From Sinomonas sp. P10A9 (GTDB lineage: Bacteria; Actinomycetota; Actinomycetes; Actinomycetales; Micrococcaceae), in contig NZ_CP163302.1 of the NCBI RefSeq assembly GCF_041022165.1, positions 1,612,001 through 1,676,000 of the forward strand: 64,000 nucleotides of DNA, in the 5' to 3' direction. The notes beneath the pieces were generated by a model. That model searched no databases. It was not told the DNA's origin and saw only the letters and a program-made list of their open reading frames with translations. Positions within the stretch are counted from its first letter, which is position 1. Every line of letters starts with the position of its first letter. Position numbers and translations under genes: made by a program. Below, one piece after another: positions 46,424 through 54,780 of this stretch.

Positions 46424-48632
46424 TCCGGCACGGGCTGATCCGTCGCTGGCTGTTCGGTCAGCTGCTCTGCCCTCACCGGCTGTTCCGTCGCCAGCTGGTC
46501 CGTCATCCGGGGGAGCGGACGACGGCGGGTACGCCCCCGCCGTCGTCCGCCCACCGTCCGGCCCTGAGCGCTCACCGTCCAGCCCTGAGCGCTCACTGTC
46601 CGGCACGGAGACACCAGCAGACGCTCCCGAGGGCGCGGCGCTCGCGCTGCTGGACACCGCCGTCGCGGCGATGGGCGGGCAGCAGCGCGAGGGGCAGCAC
46701 GAGATGGCGCGGCAGGTCACGAGGGCCATCGAGGAGGGCCATCATCTCCTCGTCCAGGCGGGCACGGGCACAGGCAAGTCGCTCGCGTACCTTGTGCCGC
46801 TCATAGCGCACGCCCAGACAAGCGAGAGGCCGGCTGTGGTGGCCACAGCAACGCTCGCCCTGCAGGCCCAGATCGTGGGCCGCGACCTGCCGCGGCTGCT
46901 CGAGGCGATCACGCCCGAGCTCGAAAGGCCCGTCGATGTGGCCCTCGTCAAGGGGCGGTCGAACTATCTGTGCCGGCACAAGCTCGAAGGGGGTTTCCCG
47001 ACCGAGGAGCCCGCCGAGGGCCAGCTCTTCGCGGTCGGCGAGGATACCGCCGTCGTGTATCCAGGCACGGGGCCGACTACTCAGCTGGGCCGCGAGGTCC
47101 AACGCCTGCGCGAGTGGGCCGGCGAGACGGAGACGGGCGACCGCGACGATCTCGTTCCCGGCGTGACCGACCGTGCGTGGCGGCAAGTCTCGGTGACCGC
47201 CCTCGAGTGCATTGGCGCCCAGAAGTGTCCCTTCGCCGCCGAGTGCTTCAGCGAGCTCGCGCGGCAGCACGGCGCCGAGGCGGACATCGTCGTGACGAAC
47301 CACGCCATGCTTGCGATCAACGCGTTCGAGGGGCTCAACGTGCTGCCCGAGTACGACGTCGTGGTGGTCGACGAGGCGCATGAGCTCGCCGACCGGGTCA
47401 CCGGTGCGGTGAGTGCCCAGCTGTCCGCACAGATGATCCAGGCCGCCGCGTCGAGCGCGCGGAGGCATTGCGCGATTTCGGTCGACGCGCTCCACTCGGC
47501 GGCGACCGCCCTCGAACTGTCCCTCACCTCGGCACCGACCGGGCTTCTTCCACGCGGCCTCAATGAGGAGCAGTCCCAGGATGTGGGCCTTGTCCGGGAC
47601 GCGTGCCGCGTGGCACTGTCCGAGTCGAAGCCCGGCGACGGGCAGTCGGCCGACGGCGGCCGTCAGATCGCGCGCTCGAGGCTCCTCGAAGTCCTCGAGG
47701 TGTGCGAGCGGATCCTCGATGCCGAGGTGAATCGCGAAGTCGTGTGGGTCACGCGCATGGGCGCTCCGGATCCGATCACCGGCTATGCGGCCGCGGACGA
47801 CAATGGGCCCGCGATGCTGCATATCGCCCCGCTTAACGTTGGGGGGCGCCTGCGCGATGGGCTCTTCGACGGGCACACCGTTGTCCTGACGAGCGCGACC
47901 CTTGCGATCGGCTCGGCGTTCGAGCCGACTGCAGGAGGCCTCGGGCTCCTCGGCGCGGGCGCGCCATCCTGGACGGGCGTCGACGTCGGATCACCGTTCG
48001 ACTACCCCAAGCAGGGCATGCTGTACGTGGCCAGACATCTCCCCAAGCCCGGGCGCGGCGTCTCGCCCGAGGCCCTCGACGAGCTCGCGGCGCTCTTGAC
48101 GGCATCTCATGGCGGGGCGCTGTGCCTGTTCTCGTCGCGGCGCGCCGCAGAGGACGCGGCCGAGCAGCTGCGCGCGCGGCTCGGAATGACGATCCTGTGC
48201 CAGGGCGAGTCGTCGATGAGCGCCCTCGTGCGGCAGTTCTCCGCCGAGCCGGACACGTGCCTGTTCGGCACGATGTCCCTCTGGCAGGGCGTCGACGTCC
48301 CCGGCCAGTCCTGCAGGCTCGTCGTGATCGACCGCATCCCGTTCCCGCGGCCAGACGATCCGCTCATGACGGCGCGCTCGCGCGCGGTCGCCCAAGCGGG
48401 CGGGAACGGCTTCATGAGTGTCTCCGCGACGCATGCCGCCGTCAGGCTCGCTCAGGGCGCGGGTCGGCTCATCCGCTCGACGGCGGATCGCGGCGTCGTC
48501 GCGGTGCTCGACTCGCGCCTCGCCACCGAACGCTACGGCGCGTTCCTGCGCAGTGCGCTGCCGCCGCTGTGGGGAACGACGAACCGGCGCGTCGTCCTCG
48601 ACGCGCTCGCGCGGCTCGCCCAGGCCGGCTGA
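46416..48632 (+). CDS. dinG: DinG-type ATP-dependent DNA helicase
   Basis: A 738-residue superfamily 2 helicase of the XPD/DinG group. Walker A is QAGTGTGKSLAY, and the DEAH box is VVDEAHELADRV. The four Cys for the 4Fe-4S cluster lie at NYLCR and LECIGAQKCPFAAEC. Motifs near the end include FGTMSLWQGVDVPG and QGAGRLIRS. The first 70 residues are a Ser/Pro/Ala-rich extension with repeated PSSPERS-like units. It overlaps the hflX stop and is convergent with lexA. Its SOS role in other bacteria fits this place. Confidence 0.92.
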   Translation: MTDPARADPSLAVRSAALPSPAVPSPAGPSSGGADDGGYAPAVVRPPSGPERSPSSPERSLSGTETPADAPEGAALALLDTAVAAMGGQQREGQHEMARQVTRAIEEGHHLLVQAGTGTGKSLAYLVPLIAHAQTSERPAVVATATLALQAQIVGRDLPRLLEAITPELERPVDVALVKGRSNYLCRHKLEGGFPTEEPAEGQLFAVGEDTAVVYPGTGPTTQLGREVQRLREWAGETETGDRDDLVPGVTDRAWRQVSVTALECIGAQKCPFAAECFSELARQHGAEADIVVTNHAMLAINAFEGLNVLPEYDVVVVDEAHELADRVTGAVSAQLSAQMIQAAASSARRHCAISVDALHSAATALELSLTSAPTGLLPRGLNEEQSQDVGLVRDACRVALSESKPGDGQSADGGRQIARSRLLEVLEVCERILDAEVNREVVWVTRMGAPDPITGYAAADDNGPAMLHIAPLNVGGRLRDGLFDGHTVVLTSATLAIGSAFEPTAGGLGLLGAGAPSWTGVDVGSPFDYPKQGMLYVARHLPKPGRGVSPEALDELAALLTASHGGALCLFSSRRAAEDAAEQLRARLGMTILCQGESSMSALVRQFSAEPDTCLFGTMSLWQGVDVPGQSCRLVVIDRIPFPRPDDPLMTARSRAVAQAGGNGFMSVSATHAAVRLAQGAGRLIRSTADRGVVAVLDSRLATERYGAFLRSALPPLWGTTNRRVVLDALARLAQAG

Positions 48633-48645
48633 CGCCCGGCGGCGC

Positions 48646-49353
48646 CTAGACGGACCGGAGGACCGAGACGACCCTGCCCATGACCGTGGCCTGATCGCCG
48701 AGGATGGGCTCGTACTGCGTGTTCTGCGGCAGAAGCCACGTGTGTCCGTCGCGCTGACGGAACGTCTTGACCGTGGCCTCGTCGTCGAGGAGGGCGGCGA
48801 CGATGTCTCCGTTCTCGGCGCTGTTCTGACGGCGGACGACGACCCAGTCGCCGTCGCAGATCGCGGCGTCGATCATCGAATCCCCCTTGACCTTGAGCAT
48901 GAAGAGCTCGCCGTAGCCCACGAGCTGCCGGGGGAGGGGCATGACGTCTTCGACGGACTGGTCGGCGAGGATCGGTCCACCGGCGGCGATACGTCCCACG
49001 AGCGGGACCATGGCCGTGTCCGCCGCGCTTGCCATGCTCTCGAGCGTCGCGCCGCCCGCTCCGACCAGGGAGGCCGCGCCATCTTCGCTCACGCTCAGCT
49101 CGCCCTCGTCGAGGGTCAGCGGCATGAGCACCTCCATGGCACGCGGGCGCTTGGGGTCCCGCCGGAGGTAGCCGAGCTTCTCGAGCTGGCTGAGCTGGTG
49201 GGTGACGCTCGAGAGGCTTGCGAGGCCGACCGTGTCGCCGATCTCGCGCATCGACGGCGGATAGCCCTTGACCTGAACCGACCGCTGGATCGTCTCGAGG
49301 ATCCGCTTCTGGCGCGCGGTCAGTCCCTTCGCTGAGTTGGTCCGTGGTGCCAT
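48646..49353 (-). CDS. lexA: SOS repressor LexA
   Basis: A 235-residue repressor of DNA-damage genes. The N-terminal winged helix has [20 protein letters not shown]. The Ala-Gly cleavage site is in GRIAAGGP, the catalytic Ser in [15 protein letters not shown] and the Lys in [12 protein letters not shown]. The ATG at 49353 gives [16 protein letters not shown]; the frame remains open upstream to 49536, but that extension is unlike LexA. Two LexA-type boxes lie 180-260 bases upstream, so it should repress itself. Confidence 0.96.
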   Translation of the reverse strand: MAPRTNSAKGLTARQKRILETIQRSVQVKGYPPSMREIGDTVGLASLSSVTHQLSQLEKLGYLRRDPKRPRAMEVLMPLTLDEGELSVSEDGAASLVGAGGATLESMASAADTAMVPLVGRIAAGGPILADQSVEDVMPLPRQLVGYGELFMLKVKGDSMIDAAICDGDWVVVRRQNSAENGDIVAALLDDEATVKTFRQRDGHTWLLPQNTQYEPILGDQATVMGRVVSVLRSV

Positions 49354-49532
49354 GCCGCCCCTGCCCCTTCGTCGCAGCCGCCGCGTCCGACGGCGTGCTG
49401 GTGGTCTCCGGACCAGAACTGTCGGACCCCCTCGGCACCATGCCTTCATGGCCTTCAAGGGGAACAGCGCTGGATCCGGGTTCGGGCCCGTGCCCGGTGT
49501 TGTTCCCACCGTAGGGCAGTTCCGTGCACCTT

Positions 49533-49548
49533 TCAAACATTTGTTCGA
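49533..49548. promoter_or_regulatory. LexA box 1 in the lexA/LysM divergent region
   Basis: TCAAACATTTGTTCGA matches 11 of 12 fixed bases of the actinobacterial LexA consensus. It lies 180 bases upstream of lexA and 155 bases before the LysM gene. Confidence 0.75.
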
Positions 49549-49598
49549 GCGAGTCTGGACATCGCTCGCCGACAGATGCTAAGAAGTATCTAAACGAT

Positions 49599-49614
49599 TC
49601 GAAAGTTCATTCGA
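49599..49614. promoter_or_regulatory. LexA box 2 in the lexA/LysM divergent region
   Basis: TCGAAAGTTCATTCGA matches 10 of 12 fixed bases. Read toward lexA it is followed by TAGATACT-like -10 sequence, so it should overlap a lexA promoter. Confidence 0.6.
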
Positions 49615-49653
49615 AAATCGATTGGCTGCAGGGCCCAAAGCTTCGTATAGCTT

Positions 49654-49669
49654 CGAACCGTCTGGTTCG
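49654..49669. promoter_or_regulatory. Inverted repeat before the LysM gene
   Basis: CGAACC (49654-49659) and GGTTCG (49664-49669) with a 4-base spacer form a perfect palindrome. It resembles a LexA site with shifted half-sites and could be a third, weaker operator. Confidence 0.35.
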
Positions 49670-49702
49670 TCGGGTCGGCGGCAGAGTAGGGGAAGGCACA
49701 CC

Positions 49703-50074
49703 ATGGCACACACAACCGTCCTCGGCGGGCGTCTCGTTCTGCGGCCGGCCCGGTCCAAGCAGCCGCCCCTGCGGCTCACCCGGCGCGGCCGGATCGTTCT
49801 CGTGGTGCTGCCGATGTTCGTGGCCACCCTCGCTCTGCTCGTCGCATGGGCAGGGTTCGCAGCCCCCGCCCGCGCAGGAAGCGAGCATCTCGTGGGGCCG
49901 GGAACGGCCGTCACGGTCACCGTCCAGCCGGGAGACTCCCTCTGGACCATCGCGGCGGACCGGGTGCCCGATCAGGACCCGCGGGTGACCATCAGCCAAA
50001 TCCGCGAGCTCAATGGCCTCAGGGGATCGCGGGTGCTGCCGGGCGAGCAGATCATGGTTCCCGTCACCAGCTGA
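49703..50074 (+). CDS. LysM protein next to lexA, probable SOS division inhibitor
   Basis: A 123-residue protein with a basic N-terminal tail, one membrane helix (about 28-53, IVLVVLPMFVATLALLVAWA) and a C-terminal LysM domain (TVTVQPGDSLWTIAADRVP ... RVLPGEQIMVPV) outside the membrane. The same arrangement, divergent from lexA, is found in Rv2719c of Mycobacterium tuberculosis and in Bacillus YneA, which delay division after DNA damage. It is thus probably SOS-induced and acts at the cell wall. The function here is inference from synteny and architecture. Confidence 0.82.
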   Translation: MAHTTVLGGRLVLRPARSKQPPLRLTRRGRIVLVVLPMFVATLALLVAWAGFAAPARAGSEHLVGPGTAVTVTVQPGDSLWTIAADRVPDQDPRVTISQIRELNGLRGSRVLPGEQIMVPVTS

Positions 50075-50148
50075 TCCGCCCGGTCGGCGCCGCCCAGCTA
50101 TGCCCCGGGGCGCAGAACGTGGGGGCGCCCGCGGACGCGTCACGAAGA

Positions 50149-50188
50149 GATCCACCACTATCGATCTGCCAGTATCGATCCACCACTA
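50149..50188. repeat. Direct repeat before hisC
   Basis: GATCCACCACTA occurs at 50149-50160 and again at 50177-50188, 28 bases apart, with ATCGAT motifs between. It lies 34 bases upstream of the hisC -10 box, a place suited to an operator or activator site. Confidence 0.5.
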
Positions 50189-50221
50189 AGGTGCGAATGC
50201 GGGCCGTTGCTGGCGCTGGCG

Positions 50222-50227
50222 TAGGCT
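50222..50227 (+). promoter_or_regulatory. -10 box for leaderless hisC transcript
   Basis: TAGGCT ends 6 bases before the hisC GTG (50234). Confidence 0.5.
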
Positions 50228-50233
50228 GGACCG

Positions 50234-51355
50234 GTGGATGAACGGCTCGAACGACTGAATAGGCTCCCCCTCCGCGAGGACCTCCGCGGACTGCATCCGT
50301 ACGGCGCTCCGCAGCTGGACGTCCCTATCCAGTTGAATGTCAACGAGAACACCCACGGCGTTCCACAGGACGTTCAGGATGCGATTGTCGAGGCTGTGCG
50401 CGGCGCAGCCGCGGGCCTCAACCGCTACCCCGACAGGGAATTCACGGAGCTGCGCGCATCGCTCGCAGACTACCTAGGTCACGGCCTGACCGTAGAGCAG
50501 CTCTGGGCAGCCAATGGCTCCAACGAGGTCCTCCAGCAAGTCCTGCAGGCTTTCGGCGGCCCAGGCCGGTCCGCACTCGGATTCCCGCCCACGTACTCGA
50601 TGTACCCGCTGCTCGCCTCGGGCACGGGCACCGCCTACCTCAAGGGCATCCGCGCCGAGGACTACGGCCTCTCGGCAGAGTCGGCCGCACAGCAGGTACG
50701 GGAGCTGGCGCCCAGCATCGTGTTCCTGTGCTCGCCGAACAACCCCACGGGTACGGCGCTGGGCCTGGACGTCGTCGAAGCGGTCTACGAGGCCGGTGAA
50801 GCGAGCCAGACCATCGTCATCGTGGACGAGGCCTACGCGGAGTTCGCGCACCTCGGGACGGAGAGCGCGCTGGCGCTCCTGCCGGGGCGCCCGCGCCTGA
50901 TCGTCACCCGCACCATGAGCAAGGCATTTGCCCTCGCGGGCGCACGGCTCGGCTACCTTGCGGCGGCGCCCGAGATCGTCGACGCACTCCGCCTCGTGCG
51001 GCTCCCGTATCACCTGTCGGCCGTCACCCAGGCCACGGCCCTCGCAGCGCTCCATCACCGGGCTTCCCTGATGGCAGAGGTCGAGGAGATCAAGCACCAG
51101 CGTGATCGCATCGTCAAGGAACTCGATCGGATGGGGCTCAGGCCGGCGGCATCCGATTCGAACTTCGTCTTCTTCACGGGACTCCGCGATGCCCAGAGGA
51201 TCTGGCGCGGCCTGCTCGAGGCTGGCGTCATCGTCCGTGACGTCGGGATCCCGGGCAGCCTCCGCGTCACCGCTGGCACCGAGTCGGAGACCACGGCGTT
51301 CCTTACGCGTCTCGAGGAGCTCCTCAGCCAGGAAGGGCAGGGGTCTGCCGCCTAG
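50234..51355 (+). CDS. hisC: Histidinol-phosphate aminotransferase
   Basis: A 373-residue PLP enzyme of histidine synthesis. LNVNENTHGVP near the start, GSNEVLQQ, CSPNNPTGTALG, VDEAYAEFA and the PLP Lys in TRTMSKAFALAGARLGY are all typical. The GTG start has TAGGCT 6 bases upstream. A direct repeat lies before the promoter. hisB follows after 48 bases. Confidence 0.94.
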   Translation: MDERLERLNRLPLREDLRGLHPYGAPQLDVPIQLNVNENTHGVPQDVQDAIVEAVRGAAAGLNRYPDREFTELRASLADYLGHGLTVEQLWAANGSNEVLQQVLQAFGGPGRSALGFPPTYSMYPLLASGTGTAYLKGIRAEDYGLSAESAAQQVRELAPSIVFLCSPNNPTGTALGLDVVEAVYEAGEASQTIVIVDEAYAEFAHLGTESALALLPGRPRLIVTRTMSKAFALAGARLGYLAAAPEIVDALRLVRLPYHLSAVTQATALAALHHRASLMAEVEEIKHQRDRIVKELDRMGLRPAASDSNFVFFTGLRDAQRIWRGLLEAGVIVRDVGIPGSLRVTAGTESETTAFLTRLEELLSQEGQGSAA

Positions 51356-51358
51356 AAT
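51353..51358 (+). promoter_or_regulatory. Candidate -10 box for hisB
   Basis: TAGAAT overlaps the hisC stop. It would give a leader of about 40 bases with AGAAGGAC as ribosome binding site before hisB. Confidence 0.35.
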
Positions 51359-51403
51359 GGACGCAGACCCCTGCCAGAATCCTTACCAGAAGGACAACTA
51401 TCC

Positions 51404-52036
51404 ATGAGCACCGAGCTGCAGACCGCCTTCGTGACCCAGCGCACGGCGCGGGTGGAGCGGACCACGAGCGAGTCGTCCGTCCTCGTCGAGATCAATCTCG
51501 ACGGAACGGGCCGCGCGGACATCTCCAGCAGCGTCCCGTTCTACGACCACATGCTCACGGCTCTATGCAAGCATTCGCTCATCGACCTCACGGTCAAGGC
51601 GACAGGGGACACCCACATCGACGTGCACCACACGGTCGAGGACATCGCCATCACGTTCGGCGAGGTGCTCAAGCAGGCGCTCGGGACGAAGGCCGGAATC
51701 CGGCGGTTCGGCGAGGCATCGATTCCCCTCGACGAGGCCCTCGCCCACGCAGTCGTCGACGTCTCGGGTAGGCCCTACCTCGTCCACTCCGGCGAGCCCG
51801 CCGGGCAGGAATACCACCTCATCGGCGGCCACTTCACGGGCTCGCTCACGCGCCACGTCTTCGAGGCCATCACGCTCCACGCGGGCATCTGCCTCCACAT
51901 GACCGTGCTTGCCGGCCGCGATCCGCACCACATCGTGGAGGCCCAGTTCAAGGCGTTCGCGCGCGCACTCAGGGCCGCGGTCGAGCCTGATCCGCGCATC
52001 GGTGATGCGATCCCCTCCACCAAGGGCGCTCTGTGA
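51404..52036 (+). CDS. hisB: Imidazoleglycerol-phosphate dehydratase
   Basis: A 210-residue, single-function HisB. The manganese-binding His motifs are in [15 protein letters not shown] and [30 protein letters not shown] and DVSGRPYLV are also conserved. The ATG at 51404 follows AGAAGGAC. Its stop overlaps the hisH start (GTGA). Confidence 0.96.
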   Translation: MSTELQTAFVTQRTARVERTTSESSVLVEINLDGTGRADISSSVPFYDHMLTALCKHSLIDLTVKATGDTHIDVHHTVEDIAITFGEVLKQALGTKAGIRRFGEASIPLDEALAHAVVDVSGRPYLVHSGEPAGQEYHLIGGHFTGSLTRHVFEAITLHAGICLHMTVLAGRDPHHIVEAQFKAFARALRAAVEPDPRIGDAIPSTKGAL

Positions 52037-52809
52037 CTGCGGCGCCCGACGCGCTCCCGGACGCCCCTGACGGCCCTGAGGGGGCCGTCGTCGTGGATCC
52101 GCGCCACGTGAGCGAGAAGGAGCCGGACCCGCAGGGGCGACCGACCGTCGTCGTGCTCGACTACGGTTCCGGAAACGTCCGATCCGCGGTGCGCGCGCTC
52201 GAACGGGCCGGCGCCGCCGTGACGCTGAGCGCCAAGCCGGAGGATGCGCTCCACGCGGACGGCCTCGTGGTCCCCGGCGTGGGCGCGTTCGCGACGGTCA
52301 TGGAGGAGCTCAAGTCGGTCGACGCCCTGCGGATCATCGGACGGCGGGTGGCCGGCGGGCGGCCCGTGCTGGCGATCTGCGTGGGGCTCCAAGTCATGTT
52401 CGAGAAGGGCATCGAGCACGGCGTCGAGGCCGAGGGCCTCGGCGAGTGGCCCGGAACCGTCGAACTGCTGCCCGCAACGGTGGTCCCGCACATGGGCTGG
52501 AACACCGTCACTGTGCCCGAGGGGTCGAAGCTCTTCGCCGGCGTCGAGAACGAGCGCTTCTATTTCGTGCACTCGTACGGCGTCCAGAGCTGGGACTTCG
52601 AGGTGGCACAGCCGCTCATGGCTCCGCCGCTCGTCACGTGGAGCGAGCATGGGGCCCCGTTCATCGCCGCGGTCGAGAACGGCCCCCTGTGCGCAACCCA
52701 GTTCCACCCCGAGAAGTCGGGCGACGCCGGGGCACGCCTCCTGCGGAACTGGGTCGATTCGCTCAGGAAGCCTGCCACGCCCGTGGCGTCTGGCACAGAG
52801 GCGTCCTGA
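52033..52809 (+). CDS. hisH: Imidazole glycerol phosphate synthase subunit HisH
   Basis: A 258-residue glutamine amidotransferase that feeds ammonia to HisF. The catalytic Cys is in [10 protein letters not shown], and His and Glu are in [11 protein letters not shown] 38-residue N-terminal extension rich in Asp, Pro and Glu precedes [13 protein letters not shown], where most HisH proteins start. No start codon before VVVLDYG fits better. hisF, its partner, is not in the window. Confidence 0.93.
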   Translation: MTAAPDALPDAPDGPEGAVVVDPRHVSEKEPDPQGRPTVVVLDYGSGNVRSAVRALERAGAAVTLSAKPEDALHADGLVVPGVGAFATVMEELKSVDALRIIGRRVAGGRPVLAICVGLQVMFEKGIEHGVEAEGLGEWPGTVELLPATVVPHMGWNTVTVPEGSKLFAGVENERFYFVHSYGVQSWDFEVAQPLMAPPLVTWSEHGAPFIAAVENGPLCATQFHPEKSGDAGARLLRNWVDSLRKPATPVASGTEAS

Positions 52810-52812
52810 CGC

Positions 52813-52971
52813 ATGTGGTCAGTACTGCTCTTCGGCCTTGCGGGGCTGCTCGTGGGCGGCGCATTGTCCTTCCGCAAGCAGGGCCTGCCGAACTGGACCT
52901 GGATCGCCTTCGGTGTGCTTGCCGCCGCCGCACTCGTGGCGGCGTATCTGCTGACACTGCCGTCCGCGTGA
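52813..52971 (+). CDS. Small two-helix membrane protein between hisH and hisA
   Basis: A 52-residue protein starting [16 protein letters not shown] and ending LLTLPSA. It has two hydrophobic helices (about 3-18 and 28-48) joined by a short basic, Trp-rich loop ([12 protein letters not shown]). The ATG lies 3 bases after the hisH stop and its codon use matches its neighbours. It is too short for common length filters. The function is unknown; similar small genes at this spot in relatives would support it. Confidence 0.65.
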   Translation: MWSVLLFGLAGLLVGGALSFRKQGLPNWTWIAFGVLAAAALVAAYLLTLPSA

Positions 52972-53074
52972 GCCGCGGCCGCAGAAGCCTGAAGCCGCAG
53001 GCACCCGGCGCCGCAGGCATCTGACGCCGCCGAGACCGTGCCTGCTGGGAACCGTGACATGTGAGGGAGACATC

Positions 53075-53815
53075 ATGACCGCTGAGGAGCCGATCCTCGA
53101 ACTGCTGCCCGCCGTCGACATCGTGGACGGCCAGGCCGTCCGGCTCGTGCAGGGCGAAGCCGGGAGCGAGACCGGCTACGGGTCCCCGCTCGACGCCGCG
53201 CACGCGTGGCAGGACGCCGGTGCCGAATGGGTCCACCTCGTGGACCTCGACGCCGCGTTCGGCCGGGGGGACAACCGGGCCCTCATCGCCGAGGTCGTCT
53301 CGAGCCTTTCGCTCAAGGTCGAGCTCTCCGGCGGCCTCCGGGACGATGCGTCCCTCGAGGAGGCGCTCGGCCTCGGTGTCGCCCGCGTGAACCTCGGCAC
53401 GGCGGCCATCGAGAACCCCGAGTGGACCGCGAGGGCCATCGCGCGCCACGGCGACCGGATCGCCGTCGGGCTCGACGTGCGGGGTACAACCCTCGCGGGC
53501 CGAGGCTGGACCAAGGAGGGCGGCAACCTGTGGGACGTGCTGGCCCAGCTCGAGGACGCCGGCTGCGCGCGCTACGTGGTCACCGATGTGACGAAGGACG
53601 GCACCCTGCGGGGCCCCAACGTCGAGCTCCTCAAGGAGATGTGCGCGCGCACCGACCGGCCCGTCGTCGCCTCGGGCGGCATCTCGAGCCTCGATGACCT
53701 TCGCGCACTCCGCGACCTCGTGCCGCTCGGCGTCGAGGGCGCCATCGTCGGCAAGGCCCTCTACTCGGGCCAGTTCACGCTCCCGGAGGCGCTCGATATC
53801 GCAGGGCGGCGCTAG
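53075..53815 (+). CDS. hisA: Phosphoribosyl isomerase HisA (PriA type)
   Basis: A 246-residue TIM-barrel isomerase. [19 protein letters not shown], the first catalytic Asp there, [29 protein letters not shown], and [12 protein letters not shown] with the second Asp are visible. In actinobacteria this gene often codes PriA, which serves both histidine and tryptophan synthesis. That dual role cannot be proven here. The ATG at 53075 follows GAGGGAG. The next gene starts immediately after the stop. Confidence 0.92.
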   Translation: MTAEEPILELLPAVDIVDGQAVRLVQGEAGSETGYGSPLDAAHAWQDAGAEWVHLVDLDAAFGRGDNRALIAEVVSSLSLKVELSGGLRDDASLEEALGLGVARVNLGTAAIENPEWTARAIARHGDRIAVGLDVRGTTLAGRGWTKEGGNLWDVLAQLEDAGCARYVVTDVTKDGTLRGPNVELLKEMCARTDRPVVASGGISSLDDLRALRDLVPLGVEGAIVGKALYSGQFTLPEALDIAGRR

Positions 53816-54736
53816 GTGCCGCACGAACACGGACAAGCGCACGAGCACCCTCACGCGCACGACGGCGCGGGGTCGCCCAGTGGGCAGCGGCACCTCCCCG
53901 GGCACATCGCCGCAGCCCTTGCCCGCGCCGGAAGCCCCTCAGATTCGGCCGGCCAGTCGTGGTCAGGCCGCGACCTGAGCGGCGAGGGCAACCCCCTGCA
54001 CCAGTTCGACACGGATGACGGGACCGCAGACCAGGCGGTGGCCGAGGCCCTCGCAAGGCTCGTGGCGGGCACCGACGACGAGGTGGGCGTCCACCGCGCG
54101 CTCGCAGCGGCGCGCGTGTTCGTTGCCGTCGTCGCGAGCCTCGCTGAGGGTGGGATGGGCGAGCATGGCTTCGCCCAGGACAAGGAGGCGGACATGGCGC
54201 TCGTCACCCTCTCCGCCCCGGACGGCCGGAAGGCCCTCCCGGTCTTCACGTCGGTTGAGCGGCTCGAGGCGTGGCACCGCGAGGCAAGGCCAGTGGCCGT
54301 GTTCGCGCCGCGCGCCGCCCTCTCAGCAGTCTCCGAGGGCGCAGAGCTGCTCGTGCTTGACCCCGGCGCGGCCTTCACGTTCGTACTTCGCCGCCCCGCG
54401 GTGTGGGCGCTCGCCCAGCAGCGCGAGTGGACGCCATCGTACGTGGATCCCTCACTCGTGGCGGACGTGGAGCGGGCCGTGAAGGGGCTTGCACCTGTCC
54501 GTGGCATCGAGATCGGACCGGGCGCGGGCGTCGCCTCGAGGGACGCCTCCGGTCGGGTAGTCGCGGGCGGGGGCCCCGGTCCTGAGCTGCGGCTCACCCT
54601 CGCCCTCACTCCCGGTTTGCCAGCCGAGACGGTGCGTGAGACGGTGTCAGAGCTGAACAGCAGACTCGCTGGCAGCCCGCGGTTCGCGGAGTCCGTGGAC
54701 TCGATCGAGCTCAAGGTCCGCGCCGCCCCCAGCTGA
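53816..54736 (+). CDS. SseB family protein with His-rich N-terminus
   Basis: A 306-residue protein. The middle part (VHRALAAARVFVAVVASLAE, MALVTLSAPDGRKALPVFTSVERLEAWH) fits the SseB N-terminal domain, a family coded after hisA in many actinobacteria. The first 20 residues have seven His in MPHEHGQAHEHPHAHDG, which may bind metal. The C-terminal 80 residues also resemble SseB relatives. It starts with GTG directly after the hisA stop. The biochemical role is unknown. Confidence 0.82.
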   Translation: MPHEHGQAHEHPHAHDGAGSPSGQRHLPGHIAAALARAGSPSDSAGQSWSGRDLSGEGNPLHQFDTDDGTADQAVAEALARLVAGTDDEVGVHRALAAARVFVAVVASLAEGGMGEHGFAQDKEADMALVTLSAPDGRKALPVFTSVERLEAWHREARPVAVFAPRAALSAVSEGAELLVLDPGAAFTFVLRRPAVWALAQQREWTPSYVDPSLVADVERAVKGLAPVRGIEIGPGAGVASRDASGRVVAGGGPGPELRLTLALTPGLPAETVRETVSELNSRLAGSPRFAESVDSIELKVRAAPS

Positions 54737-54780
54737 GTTCCGCCCACCATCCCGGGCGGCGCACATCACGAGGAAGACTC

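Noticed and set aside
49353..49536. A longer LexA starting at 49536
   Set aside because: The 61 extra residues are rich in Arg and Pro and unlike LexA; the region holds the lexA leader and lies next to the operator.
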